Source: Nitrosomonas sp. (GTDB lineage: Bacteria > Pseudomonadota > Gammaproteobacteria > Burkholderiales > Nitrosomonadaceae). Taken from it: DNA of 64,000 nt. The notes beneath the pieces were generated by a model that saw nothing but the letters and a program-made list of their open reading frames with translations, searched no databases and was not told the origin of the DNA. The DNA is taken from assembly GCA_024281675.1 (NCBI GenBank), contig JAMXAG010000002.1, positions 248,001 to 312,000 on the forward strand. Direction: 5' to 3'. A program made the translations under genes and the position numbers. Positions 9,026 to 18,001 of this stretch are shown piece by piece. Positions within the stretch are counted from its first letter, which is position 1, and every line of letters starts with the position of its first letter.

Positions 9026-10207
9026 ATGAAAGATGTGGTTATCTTAAGTGGTGTCCGTACTGCAATCGGTGAATACGGTGGTTCTCTAAAATCAAATGCA
9101 CCGACTGATTTGGCAGCAAAAGTAGTCCATGAGGCGCTATTACGTGCGCAGATTGATCCCAATGAAGTCGATCACCTAGTTTTTGGCAATGTTATTCACG
9201 GCGAAGCGCGCGATATGTACTTGGCGCGAGTTGCCTGTATCAATGGTGGATTACCGCAGCATACGGCTGCATTGACGGTCAATCGATTGTGCGGAAGCGG
9301 TTTGCAGGCAATAATTTCAGCGAGTCAGAGTATTCTGTTGAACGATACGCTGGCAGCCGTCGCCGGTGGTGCGGAATCGATGAGTCGAGCAGGTTATCTA
9401 TTACCGGCATTGCGTTGGGGACAACGGATGAATGGTGGTGTGACCATCGATATGATGGTAGGTGCTTTGACGGACCCTTTCGATCATGTGCACATGGGGA
9501 TTACTGCAGAAAATATCGCCGAGAAATGGTGTATCGACCGGGAGCAGCAAGATCGATTTTCAGCGGAAAGTCATCGCCGTGCGTTACATGCAATTAAAAA
9601 AGGTTATTTTAACAGTCAGATTCTACCGATTGAGATCATCGTCAATAAAGAAAAAGTGCTTTTTGATACCGATGAGCATCCCCGTACAAATACCGATAGC
9701 CAACGTTTAGCAAAGCTAGCCCCGGTTTTTAAGAAAGATGGGACAGTCACAGCAGGTAACGCATCGGGTATTAACGATGGTGCTGCAGCGTTAGTTTTGA
9801 TGGAAAGTAAAGCAGCGGAGAAGCGTAACTTAAAGCCGCTGGCGCGATTGGTTTCGTATGGGCATGCGGGAGTTGATCCAAAATTTATGGGGATTGGGCC
9901 GGTACCGGCCGTTCGGCAAGCATTGAAACGTGCAAAGCTTAAACTATCCGATATTGATGTAATCGAATCTAATGAAGCCTTTGCTGCGCAAGCGTGTGCA
10001 GTGATGCAAGAATTAGATTTTGATCCTAAAAAGACCAATCCGAATGGCGGTGCGGTAGCGTTGGGCCATCCGATTGGTGCGACTGGAAGTATACTGACGA
10101 TCAAAGCGATTTACGAATTGCATCGCTGCCGTAAGCGGTATGCGTTAGTCACGATGTGTATCGGTGGCGGACAAGGCATTGCTGCCATTTTCGAACGACT
10201 CTATTAA
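9026..10207 (+). CDS. acetyl-CoA acetyltransferase (thiolase)
   Basis: Condenses two acetyl-CoA to acetoacetyl-CoA or acts in the reverse, degradative direction. All thiolase landmarks are present in 393 residues: nucleophilic Cys 89 in NRLCGSG, the His 348 loop GHPIGATG, and Cys 378 in CIGGGQG. AAGGTGG lies just before the ATG. No phaB, phaC or fatty-acid oxidation gene is adjacent, so polyhydroxybutyrate synthesis versus another role cannot be decided. Close to PhaA/BktB/AtoB; a precise symbol is not warranted. Confidence 0.93.
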   Translation: MKDVVILSGVRTAIGEYGGSLKSNAPTDLAAKVVHEALLRAQIDPNEVDHLVFGNVIHGEARDMYLARVACINGGLPQHTAALTVNRLCGSGLQAIISASQSILLNDTLAAVAGGAESMSRAGYLLPALRWGQRMNGGVTIDMMVGALTDPFDHVHMGITAENIAEKWCIDREQQDRFSAESHRRALHAIKKGYFNSQILPIEIIVNKEKVLFDTDEHPRTNTDSQRLAKLAPVFKKDGTVTAGNASGINDGAAALVLMESKAAEKRNLKPLARLVSYGHAGVDPKFMGIGPVPAVRQALKRAKLKLSDIDVIESNEAFAAQACAVMQELDFDPKKTNPNGGAVALGHPIGATGSILTIKAIYELHRCRKRYALVTMCIGGGQGIAAIFERLY

Positions 10208-10262
10208 GCATGTGCTGCGTCAACAACACCTTTGTAATTCATGTAAACGGATAGAAACATCG

Positions 10263-10721
10263 ATGATTATTTTGCATAAAAATTTATCTAAAACCATGCG
10301 TTATTTATTTTTTCTTATTTTTTGGCTGACTACAACGCTAACGCTGGCTGAACCCAGTGACAACCGAGTACTCACACCCGATGAAGCCAGGAATGTAGAA
10401 ATTCTTCAACTAGAAAAAACCATGGCACGCCTTTCTCAAGAATCTCAGGCTGCGTACCAGCAATTTTTGATGACACAAGAAATGCGCCGCAATGAAATGG
10501 CGCAACCGGTCGACCCTGTTCCATTTAATCCTACCGGTAAAAGCATTCCAGTGCCCAATTACGAGGATATGATTCAACGCAGAAAAGAGAAGGATGACCG
10601 TTTGGCAAAATATACCGAAGATCTGGATCGGCTTTATTCCCGTTACCAGTCTTTAGAAATGGAAAAAGAGGGCATCTTCCAAAGAATTAGGTCACTCGAG
10701 CAAAAAAAAGCTGAAGAATAA
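10263..10721 (+). CDS. periplasmic coiled-coil protein of unknown function
   Basis: Starting at MIILHKN, the frame encodes 152 residues: a signal peptide with a hydrophobic core (YLFFLIFWLTTTLTLA) and likely cleavage before EPSDN, then a highly charged segment rich in Glu, Gln, Lys and Arg that should form coiled coils (around residues 40-75 and 105-150). GGATAG lies 14 bases before the start; a second ATG 11 codons on would also give a good signal peptide. The frame is open further upstream into the thiolase end, but that part is not protein-like. No family recognised. Confidence 0.65.
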   Translation: MIILHKNLSKTMRYLFFLIFWLTTTLTLAEPSDNRVLTPDEARNVEILQLEKTMARLSQESQAAYQQFLMTQEMRRNEMAQPVDPVPFNPTGKSIPVPNYEDMIQRRKEKDDRLAKYTEDLDRLYSRYQSLEMEKEGIFQRIRSLEQKKAEE

Positions 10722-10766
10722 TGCCATGATCTTGATTGAAGGTGGCGTTTCTTAAACAGGTTTTGC

Positions 10767-12197
10767 TTAGGTTTGCGTTTTTGTTGGAAGGATGCTGGTT
10801 GGCGAGGTATTGTCAGTTGGAGTAAACCACGCCAGTTTCTCACGGAGTTGTACCACGCTGCCGACAATAATTAATGTGGGTGCTTTAAGTTTAGCTTCCT
10901 CTGCAGTTTCAGGTAATGTCTGTAACGTACCGGTGATGATTTTTTGCCGTGGTGTTGTCCCTTGCTGGATGATTGCTGCAGGTGTATCGGCAGCTAAGCC
11001 ATGATGAATGAGTTGTTGACATAGGATGGGTAAACCTAACAGTCCCATGTAGATCACAATGGTTTGATTCGGTCGTGCGAGGGTTGGCCAATCTAAGTCA
11101 ATCGTATCGTTTTTCAAATGGCCGGTGACAAAAGTGCAAGACTGCGCATAATCGCGGTGTGTCAATGGAATACCCGCATATGCAGCAACACCCGATGCAG
11201 CAGTGATGCCTGGCACTACTTGGAAAGGTATTCGATGCGATGCCAGTGTTTCAATTTCTTCACCGCCACGACCAAAAATAAATGGGTCGCCTCCTTTTAG
11301 CCGCAGCACACGTTTCCCTTCTTGCGCCAACCGCACCAGCAATTGGTTAATGGATTCTTGTTCCATGGTGTGATGACTGCGTTCTTTGCCCGCATAGATG
11401 CGCGTTGCATCGCGCCTTACCAGATCGAGGATATCTGCAGAGACTAAGCGGTCGTAAATCACCACATCGGCTTGTTGCATCAAACGCATGGCACGAAACG
11501 TCAATAGATCGGGATTGCCAGGGCCTGCACCGACTAAATATACTTCACCGCGCGGTGGCTCATTTTTTTCGTGCTGCAATGATTGCAATAAATAATCTTC
11601 TGCAGCTTGCTCTTTACCTGCCAAAATTCTTTCTGTAAAAGGCCCTTGCAGCATTTTTTCCCAGAAAATGCGCCTGTTCTCCGCATGTTTGAAATGTGCC
11701 TTGACCTGGTGGCGAAATTTCCCGGCGATTTGTGCTAATCGCCCATAAGCCGCAGGTATCCAAGTTTCCAATTGTGCTCGCAATAACCGTGCAAGTATGG
11801 GCGATTGTCCGCTGCTCGAAATGGCGATCAGCAATGGTGATCGGTCAACAATCGAAGGCATGATGAAAGTACATAAAGCCGGATGATCAACTACATTGAC
11901 GGGAATATTGCGCGTTTGTGCTGCACTGGAAACGAGTTGATTGGTGGAAAAATCATCGGTAGCAGCGATGACCAACGCGGCATTATCCAATAATCTAGGG
12001 TGAAAGGGTTCAGCGATGTGCTGAATCTCTGCTCGAGCCTGCGCATCTTTGAGCGTTTCAATTAATTCGGTTGCCACGACGGTAACATGCGCACCGGCGC
12101 GAAGTAGCGCTGAAACTTTACGTGCAGCAACCTCTCCACCGCCGATCACCAGGCATGTTTTGTTTCTGATATTGAGAAAAACAGGTAAGAAGTCCAT
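10767..12197 (-). CDS. cysG: siroheme synthase (trifunctional CysG)
   Basis: Makes siroheme from uroporphyrinogen III for sulfite and nitrite reductases. The N-terminal half (about 1-215) has the NAD-binding GGGEVAARKVSALLRAG and is the precorrin-2 dehydrogenase/ferrochelatase; the C-terminal half (about 215-465) is the SAM-dependent uroporphyrinogen methyltransferase with VYLVGAGPGNPDLLT, RLKGGDPFIFGRGGEE and VVPGITAASGVAAYAGIPLTHR. The 476-residue fused form is complete. It lies downstream of pstS on the same strand but is separated from it by a terminator. Confidence 0.96.
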   Translation of the reverse strand: MDFLPVFLNIRNKTCLVIGGGEVAARKVSALLRAGAHVTVVATELIETLKDAQARAEIQHIAEPFHPRLLDNAALVIAATDDFSTNQLVSSAAQTRNIPVNVVDHPALCTFIMPSIVDRSPLLIAISSSGQSPILARLLRAQLETWIPAAYGRLAQIAGKFRHQVKAHFKHAENRRIFWEKMLQGPFTERILAGKEQAAEDYLLQSLQHEKNEPPRGEVYLVGAGPGNPDLLTFRAMRLMQQADVVIYDRLVSADILDLVRRDATRIYAGKERSHHTMEQESINQLLVRLAQEGKRVLRLKGGDPFIFGRGGEEIETLASHRIPFQVVPGITAASGVAAYAGIPLTHRDYAQSCTFVTGHLKNDTIDLDWPTLARPNQTIVIYMGLLGLPILCQQLIHHGLAADTPAAIIQQGTTPRQKIITGTLQTLPETAEEAKLKAPTLIIVGSVVQLREKLAWFTPTDNTSPTSILPTKTQT

Positions 12198-12229
12198 TAT
12201 GGAGAACTGTACCTGAGCGGCCTAAATAA

Positions 12230-12271
12230 AGGAAGCACCTTAAAATGACCAAGCTTTTTAAGGTGCTTCCT
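12230..12271 (-). terminator. terminator between pstS and cysG
   Basis: Perfect 16-base inverted repeat: left arm 12230-12245 (AGGAAGCACCTTAAAA), right arm 12256-12271, loop of 10. Read on the minus strand it ends in TTTATTT, so it should end pstS transcripts before cysG. Confidence 0.8.
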
Positions 12272-12294
12272 GTTACAACACAAAGAATTGTAGG

Positions 12295-13293
12295 TTATAG
12301 GCTCGATTCCATTTTTAGAATATCTTCGAGTTTGATGTTGACACCAGAGCCTTTAAATACTGTCCCGACTTTGCGCTTTTGCAAATGCTCTAGGTTTAAT
12401 TGATAGACCTCTTTGGAAAGCGGGAAATATTTCACTTCATCGACAAGAGTTGCTGCATTAGCCATATAGAATTTAACAAATTCATCAACTTCAGGTTTAT
12501 CTGCTGACTTTACATTGATGTAAATAAATATGGGTCTGGAAAGCGGTTTATAGCTGTTGTTTTCGACCGTTGCGGCTGAAGGTAGTACACCACCATTACC
12601 GCTATCGACCGCGGCAGCGGTAACGCGTTTGCTATTTTCTATGTAATACGCGAAGCCAAAAAAGCCAAGTGCATAAATATCACTTGCAACGCCTTGGACT
12701 AAAACATTGTCATCTTCCGAAGCAGTGAAATCACCACGGCTTGATTTGGCTTTGCCGACAATCGCTTCAGTGAAATATTCAAAGGTACCGGAATCCGCAC
12801 CGGCGCCATATAATTTGATTTTTTTATCGGGCCAAGCAGGATTGATCTGATTCCATTGGGTAATTTTTCCTTGCGCTTCAGGTTCCCAAATTTTCTTCAA
12901 TTCTTCGACCGTAATGGTTTGACTCCAGTTGTTTTTGGGATTAATGACCACGGTCAATGCATCGTAAGCAATCGGCATTTCGATAAACTGTATGCCTTGT
13001 TGCTTGCAAGCTTCTATTTCCGTCGCGGTGATCGGGCGAGAAGCATTGACGACATCGATTTCATTGCGGCAAAACTTCTTGAAACCGCCGCCAGTACCCG
13101 AAATTCCAACGGTAACCCGGATCGCACCCTTTTTAGAGGCTTGGAAATCCTCTGCCACTGCCTCGGTGATAGGAAACACCGTACTCGATCCATCAACTTT
13201 AACAAGTGGGCTTGCGTTGACGGAAGTGGCCAACACAAATGCGGCAAGAACGGTACCGGCTGCCAGTACTTTTGCATGAACTATAGAAAACAT
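12295..13293 (-). CDS. pstS: phosphate-binding periplasmic protein PstS (SphX type)
   Basis: Captures phosphate in the periplasm for the PstCAB importer. The 332-residue protein has a signal peptide ending near TSVNA, then [31 protein letters not shown] and NASRPIT, the phosphate-loop pattern of the SphX-like PstS subgroup, and later [16 protein letters not shown]. The start was set at the ATG (13293) behind GGAGAG; an upstream in-frame start 7 codons earlier would overlap that site. pstC, pstA and pstB are not adjacent, so the importer genes must be elsewhere. A likely Pho box lies upstream. Confidence 0.92.
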   Translation of the reverse strand: MFSIVHAKVLAAGTVLAAFVLATSVNASPLVKVDGSSTVFPITEAVAEDFQASKKGAIRVTVGISGTGGGFKKFCRNEIDVVNASRPITATEIEACKQQGIQFIEMPIAYDALTVVINPKNNWSQTITVEELKKIWEPEAQGKITQWNQINPAWPDKKIKLYGAGADSGTFEYFTEAIVGKAKSSRGDFTASEDDNVLVQGVASDIYALGFFGFAYYIENSKRVTAAAVDSGNGGVLPSAATVENNSYKPLSRPIFIYINVKSADKPEVDEFVKFYMANAATLVDEVKYFPLSKEVYQLNLEHLQKRKVGTVFKGSGVNIKLEDILKMESSL

Positions 13294-13350
13294 ACTTCTC
13301 TCTCCAATAAACAAAAAGATTAAACGAGCAAATTGCGTAGTGACGATGTT

Positions 13351-13379
13351 ATTGCAATATTATTACAGGATTGTGACAA
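13351..13379 (-). promoter_or_regulatory. putative Pho box of pstS
   Basis: On the minus strand three 7-mers, TTGTCAC, CTGTAAT and TTGCAAT, repeat exactly every 11 bases (plus-strand positions 13373-13379, 13362-13368, 13351-13357), 58 bases or more upstream of the pstS start. The PhoB consensus is two CTGTCAT-like 7-mers separated by 4 bases, which fits. Phosphate-starvation control of pstS is the expected regulation. Confidence 0.6.
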
Positions 13380-13488
13380 GGATGTTTAAGTTTGCTGTTG
13401 CAGTAAGATTGACAGGTTTGATTGAAGCACTTCGCAAAAAATACACTACTATCAAGAAATGGCAAGGCAAAGAAGGAGGGTGAATGTT

Positions 13489-13521
13489 ATGATCAGCTCA
13501 AACTTCGGACTAAACATCTAG
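13489..13521 (+). other. 10-codon ORF behind a near-perfect ribosome binding site
   Basis: AAGGAGG at 13473-13479 lies 9 bases before an ATG that opens MISSNFGLNI and then stops at TAG (13519-13521). It may be a leader peptide, the 5' remnant of a lost gene, or chance. The secreted repeat protein starts 106 bases downstream with its own GGAAGGA. Confidence 0.3.
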
Positions 13522-13627
13522 GGTCAGGAATATTATTGGTTATCTTTCTTGAGAATAGTGTGAACCCACAGTAATTCTATAACTACTTGCTTAATACTAG
13601 ATTCATTCAAATGGAAGGATAAATGTC

Positions 13628-14767
13628 ATGAGAAAATATGGGGTTGTGATTATACAAAATTTTTGCTGCTGTATCTTACTGTTGACAGGGTTGTTGCTAG
13701 CTGCAAATCCTGTTCAGGCAGAAGTTAAGGCGGGCGATATTTTGGTTACCGATTATGCGAGTGGAACGGATGGGCGCGGTGCATTGGTTGCGGTAGATCC
13801 AGCAACGGGTCAGCGTAGGATTCTCAGTGATTTTGGTAATGCGGTACAAGGCAGCCTCGGATCATCCCCGCTTAGCGTTGCAGTTTTCCGATGCAAATTG
13901 GAGGAGCGCACAGAATCGGCGAACAGTAAGGCTGAGAACAGAAATCCTCATGATTGCAGTAACGGAGAAACAGTGCAGATTTTTGTTTCTGATTCAACCG
14001 TTCTTCTTAAGGTCGACCCCAACAACGGCTATCGTACCTTCGTCAGCGATTTTGGTCAGGGTGATTTGAATGAAGGGGTTTTTAATTATGGCTTGGCCGT
14101 GAATGCCAAAGGCAAGGTAATAGCGAGCCAATATAAGCAGGCACTGCCAAACCTTGAGATTCATCAGGTACTTGTTCGCATAGATCCTGAAACCGATACG
14201 CGGACTCTTGTCAGTGATCTTTTTAATCCAGATCAGGGGGCGATTGATTCAGGTACGTTCATTACTGACCTTGTTATAGAACACTCAGGGAAAATTCTGA
14301 TCGGCACAGCCAATGAAAATGATTATGCGAGTGGAGCAATCTTTCGGGTTAATCCAAGTACGGGCAAGCGAAAGCTGTTGAGCGACTTCACAAATGCTGC
14401 GCAAGGACCTGTTGCTAGCTTGTTCTTTAGCACCGGCCTGGCAACTGAGACTTCCAAGAAAATCGTAGCTATTGGCGGGAATTTCCTTTTGCGGATAGAT
14501 CCGGAGACAGGGCAACGCACTGTTCTTAGCGATTTTGACAATCCAGTGCAAGGTATTACAGGATTTGCTCCCCGTGGCGCAGTAGTGGAAAAATCTGGAA
14601 AAATAGTCGTAAGCGCTGTTGTGACTGAATTCTCTAGTTCCCTCTTCCGGATAGATCCAAAAACAGGGCAACGTACTTTGCTGAGTGATTCCGCTAACCC
14701 AGAACAAGGCCCACCACTCACTGCATCTATTACTTACATGGCAATTGTACCCAAGTGGCGACGTTGA
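13628..14767 (+). CDS. secreted six-repeat protein, predicted beta-propeller
   Basis: A signal peptide (hydrophobic core ILLLTGLLLAANPVQA) precedes 345 residues dominated by six copies of a motif close to [IV]DPxTGQRTLLSDFxNPxQG, spaced about 45-70 residues apart. The clearest copies are VDPATGQRRILSDFGNAVQG, IDPETGQRTVLSDFDNPVQG and IDPKTGQRTLLSDSANPEQG. Six short repeats with intervening beta-like strands suggest a six-bladed propeller. A longer loop with two Cys (FRCKLEE, PHDCSNG) interrupts the first repeats. No catalytic site is recognisable. A good GGAAGGA precedes the ATG. It converges with the other secreted repeat gene at 14905. Confidence 0.75.
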   Translation: MRKYGVVIIQNFCCCILLLTGLLLAANPVQAEVKAGDILVTDYASGTDGRGALVAVDPATGQRRILSDFGNAVQGSLGSSPLSVAVFRCKLEERTESANSKAENRNPHDCSNGETVQIFVSDSTVLLKVDPNNGYRTFVSDFGQGDLNEGVFNYGLAVNAKGKVIASQYKQALPNLEIHQVLVRIDPETDTRTLVSDLFNPDQGAIDSGTFITDLVIEHSGKILIGTANENDYASGAIFRVNPSTGKRKLLSDFTNAAQGPVASLFFSTGLATETSKKIVAIGGNFLLRIDPETGQRTVLSDFDNPVQGITGFAPRGAVVEKSGKIVVSAVVTEFSSSLFRIDPKTGQRTLLSDSANPEQGPPLTASITYMAIVPKWRR

Positions 14768-14904
14768 GGACAGGGATTAAAAGCAGTATCCGGGTTAACA
14801 GGGTATCTGGTTTTATTGAACCAGAAAACCGGCTCATCTGTGAAATGGTTAACTCTTAATCTCTACGGTTCAATCCCCCGCTGCTTGCGGCGAGGTGCTT
14901 TATT

Positions 14905-16083
14905 TTAGTTTTCCCTGGTTTCGGGGAGCGCACGTTGCAATAAAAAGCCTCCACAGAGGTTGAAGTCGACGTCGCATCCGTAACCAGTCATGTCCCCATG
15001 GTTATTGATGTCGACCACCGCAGCTAATTGCACATCCGCGTCCGCTGGGTTATCCAGCAGATCCATTATATTTAACCGCACGCCAGGGCGAGGCACAAGG
15101 TAGCTGTTATTGTCTGTATCGAAATTCTGCGTCAGGACAATAAGGTTCTTATTGTTAAAAAGTGCGAAATAATTAATGCCCTCAAAATAGGATTTGAAAT
15201 TTCCCTGCCGATCCCATATCCCGTAATGGTTCTTAGTGGAATCTCCTAAAAAGACGTGTGACACGCCAATGATGTCTCCGGATTTGCTAATGCCAAAGGA
15301 AGTTGTGTCACTGTCTGTCGGAAGAGGATTAAGTAACTGAGGCTTATTATACGGAGGCAGGAATCGAATAGCGCGAAAAGCATTTAAATTCGGATCGAAA
15401 ATAGTTCCAACCACGACTCCTTTATTGTTAACTCCCCAGCATCCTGAGCAGTCGCTTCCTGTTGGAAGCTGATAGCTGAAGAGCGTTTCACCCTTCTTGT
15501 AGAGTCGGTAGGTATTAAGGGCAGAAGGGTCTTCTGACCTAACCAACGCAGTATCAGAATCGTTAATTGACTGGACAAAGGTTTTAGTTTCTCCAGGCAA
15601 AAGTGGAATAATTTCCACCTCGTCTCCACGAAATAGTGCTGCTTGAAAGTTTCCGGTTTGAGGATCTGTGACGTACCCGCCTATTGTTCCGCGAGCGTTG
15701 ACCGTAAGCACATTACCTGGCTGGAGGACATGCAAGACTCCATCTCCGTAAACGGCGATGTGAGCAACTCCAGACGAATCATAGATATCCCCGTAAACTT
15801 TTCTTTTATCGTCGATTGCGACGGGGGTAAATTGAGCGAATCCTGATGGTAACGTTACCTTAGAAAGCGAAATATAGCGGTAGTGATATTCATGCGATTG
15901 TTCTGCATGCGTTATTGGTATCCACCATGCCAGTGCTAGTCCAAGCACACAGGCAAACCACTTACTGTGTAGGGCCTTGATTTTCTTGTTAACTGACTTA
16001 GCGATCTTGTTGCAACGATCAAGAATATTATTGCTCTCAGCCGGTACTAGGGTTGTGCAATTCGTTTGTTTTGGTTTTTTCAT
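14905..16083 (-). CDS. exported HAF-repeat-like protein
   Basis: Starting at MKKPKQTN (ATG at 16083, weak GAAAGATAG upstream), the frame encodes 392 residues. A long basic n-region of about 45 residues precedes a hydrophobic core and the cleavage-like ITHAEQ, an unusually long signal region; a later internal start is possible. The mature part repeats N-x-x-G motifs: INDSDTALV, GVNNKGVVVGTIFD, GISKSGDIIGVS and DINNHGDMTGYGCD, typical of HAF-type extracellular repeat proteins of unknown role. Four Cys in pairs (DCSGC, GCDVDFNLC) may form disulfides. The frame is open 66 codons further upstream without protein-like sequence. Confidence 0.7.
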   Translation of the reverse strand: MKKPKQTNCTTLVPAESNNILDRCNKIAKSVNKKIKALHSKWFACVLGLALAWWIPITHAEQSHEYHYRYISLSKVTLPSGFAQFTPVAIDDKRKVYGDIYDSSGVAHIAVYGDGVLHVLQPGNVLTVNARGTIGGYVTDPQTGNFQAALFRGDEVEIIPLLPGETKTFVQSINDSDTALVRSEDPSALNTYRLYKKGETLFSYQLPTGSDCSGCWGVNNKGVVVGTIFDPNLNAFRAIRFLPPYNKPQLLNPLPTDSDTTSFGISKSGDIIGVSHVFLGDSTKNHYGIWDRQGNFKSYFEGINYFALFNNKNLIVLTQNFDTDNNSYLVPRPGVRLNIMDLLDNPADADVQLAAVVDINNHGDMTGYGCDVDFNLCGGFLLQRALPETREN

Positions 16084-16541
16084 TACGCTATCTTTCGCTT
16101 TAGGTTTGATTATGAATAGTACCTCATCGACTGGCGTTAAGAAGTATCCAGCTAGGGCGGGGTCAATTCGTGGCAGGGTAAGGTCATAATTTCTGTACGA
16201 TTGAGAATTTTTCGCTGCTACAAATCTACAGTCGACTGATTTTATCAGCAGCAGATTTCTCAAATTAGGAAGATGCCACACACCTGCTTGGAAAAACTCA
16301 AATGTAGTTCAGTATTTAAAATAGTAACACCATTTACTATAGTGCACCTTTTAATTACATTTTAAGTCGAAAAATATTAACAAATTGGATTTTGAATGGC
16401 CACAGATGATACTGAAGATGGGATCTAAAGAAGAATTGAAGGATAGAAATAGGCGCTTACATAATAAAAAAGGATTCACTTTACAAGAAAACCCACCCCT
16501 GAGAACCAAATGTCTATGGCGAACAGTTTATAATCGTATCG
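16084..16541. other. divergent intergenic region before aat
   Basis: This stretch holds the promoters of the exported HAF-like gene and of the aat-bpt group. Frames on either strand here show no family resemblance. AT-rich around 16310-16390. No operator or terminator was recognised. Confidence 0.45.
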
Positions 16542-17225
16542 ATGAATTCCATTTTTACATCAGGCACTTCATTTCCACCTCTGGATCGAGCGCTTAAGGA
16601 GCCCAACGGATTATTGGCGATGGGTGGCGATCTTACGCCACAACGATTATTGGAGGCTTACCGCAAAGGAATTTTCCCATGGTTTAATGAGGGTGAGCCT
16701 ATTTTGTGGTGGAGCCCTGACCCAAGAATGGTATTATTTCCCGATGAATTGCGAATTTCGCGCTCCTTGTCTAAGGAGCTTAAGAGGAGCAATTATCAGA
16801 TTCGCACGGACCATCGTTTTAGCGAAGTGATGCGGGCTTGCGCCGCGCCACGTAAAGGGCAAGCGGGAACCTGGATACATCCTGAAATGATTGCCGCCTA
16901 CACCACATTGCATGAAATGAAATTCGCGCACTCAGTGGAAATGTGGATGGATGATGAACTGGTCGGTGGATTGTATGGGATCGCATTAGGTAAAATTTTT
17001 TTTGGTGAGTCGATGTTTTCTCGTACACCGAATGCGTCTAAAATCGCTTTTGTCCACTTGGTCAGGCAAGTGCAGGAATGGGGATTTGGTTTAATCGATT
17101 GCCAAGTCAAAACGGATCATCTTGCTTCGCTGGGTGCGCGCGAAATACCCAGAGCGACATTCGCGCAATACTTGAGTGAGTTGATTTCAGAATCGCCGGG
17201 TGGCGAACATTGGTGTTTTGAGTAA
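16542..17225 (+). CDS. aat: leucyl/phenylalanyl-tRNA--protein transferase
   Basis: Transfers Leu or Phe from aminoacyl-tRNA to N-terminal Lys or Arg of proteins, marking them for ClpAPS degradation. The 227 residues hold the family core: [57 protein letters not shown], and [20 protein letters not shown], then a GNAT-like C-terminus with [17 protein letters not shown]. The full length is as expected. No clear ribosome binding site was seen at this ATG. The next gene, bpt, starts 35 bases on and works in the same degradation pathway. Confidence 0.96.
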   Translation: MNSIFTSGTSFPPLDRALKEPNGLLAMGGDLTPQRLLEAYRKGIFPWFNEGEPILWWSPDPRMVLFPDELRISRSLSKELKRSNYQIRTDHRFSEVMRACAAPRKGQAGTWIHPEMIAAYTTLHEMKFAHSVEMWMDDELVGGLYGIALGKIFFGESMFSRTPNASKIAFVHLVRQVQEWGFGLIDCQVKTDHLASLGAREIPRATFAQYLSELISESPGGEHWCFE

Positions 17226-17260
17226 CAGAACAGTATTAACGTCGATAATAAACGGTCAAG

Positions 17261-17968
17261 ATGTTTAAATTTCACACAACCGGGGTTTATGATTGTAGCT
17301 ATCTGCCAGGAAAACAGGCGTGTTCTGAAGTGGTTACGCCAGAGCACCAAATTGATACGCAGGTGTATAGCAAATTAATTCAAGTCGGATTTCGCCGCAG
17401 TGGACACTACACCTATCGCCCCAGTTGTGTTCACTGTCGCGCATGCCGATCAGTGCGGGTGAAAGTCAGTGATTTCTCGGCTAACCGAACGCAACGACGT
17501 GCTTGGAAACGTCATCAGCATCTCAGCACTAAGCTTTTGACTCTGCAATATAATCCGGAACACTACGCGCTCTATCAGCGCTATCAAATACAACGCCATG
17601 CGGGCGGTGGAATGGACCATGATTGCTTGGAGCAGTATCATAATTTTTTGTTACAAAGCCACGTTGATTCCCAATTGGTTGAATTTCGTGACCATAAACA
17701 GCTTTGTATGGTGAGTATTATTGATGTGTTGCCGGATGGACTTTCTTCTGTTTATACATTTTTTGATGCGGAAGTCGTTCAAGCCAGTTATGGAACTTAC
17801 AATATCTTGTGGCAAATTGAGCAATGCCGCTTAAGTGCTTTGCCTTACCTTTATCTCGGTTATTGGATTAAAGAAAACCATAAAATGCGTTATAAAGCTA
17901 ACTTCCAACCATTAGAAGTATTGCAAAATAATCGATGGAAGTTATTGGAAGATCACGATAGTTTTTAA
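17261..17968 (+). CDS. bpt: aspartate/glutamate leucyltransferase Bpt
   Basis: Transfers Leu from Leu-tRNA to N-terminal Asp or Glu, the second bacterial leucylation route of the N-degron pathway. The 235-residue protein has the N-terminal Cys cluster [37 protein letters not shown], and the C-terminal GNAT half with [24 protein letters not shown] and [18 protein letters not shown]. It follows aat closely and probably shares its transcript. Annotated in older databases as arginyl-tRNA-protein transferase. Confidence 0.95.
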   Translation: MFKFHTTGVYDCSYLPGKQACSEVVTPEHQIDTQVYSKLIQVGFRRSGHYTYRPSCVHCRACRSVRVKVSDFSANRTQRRAWKRHQHLSTKLLTLQYNPEHYALYQRYQIQRHAGGGMDHDCLEQYHNFLLQSHVDSQLVEFRDHKQLCMVSIIDVLPDGLSSVYTFFDAEVVQASYGTYNILWQIEQCRLSALPYLYLGYWIKENHKMRYKANFQPLEVLQNNRWKLLEDHDSF

Positions 17969-18001
17969 CCTTCTGTTATTTTTAACTACATATCCCATCG
18001 A

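Noticed and set aside
9616..10104. 162-codon open frame antisense to the thiolase
   Set aside because: It lies wholly inside a clear thiolase gene, has no family resemblance, and its composition is that of a reverse-strand shadow.
12856..13323. 155-codon plus-strand frame over pstS
   Set aside because: Antisense to pstS with no recognisable domain.
14807..14824. CTGGTT/AACCAG hairpin between the two convergent secreted genes
   Set aside because: Only 6 base pairs, no T tract on either strand.
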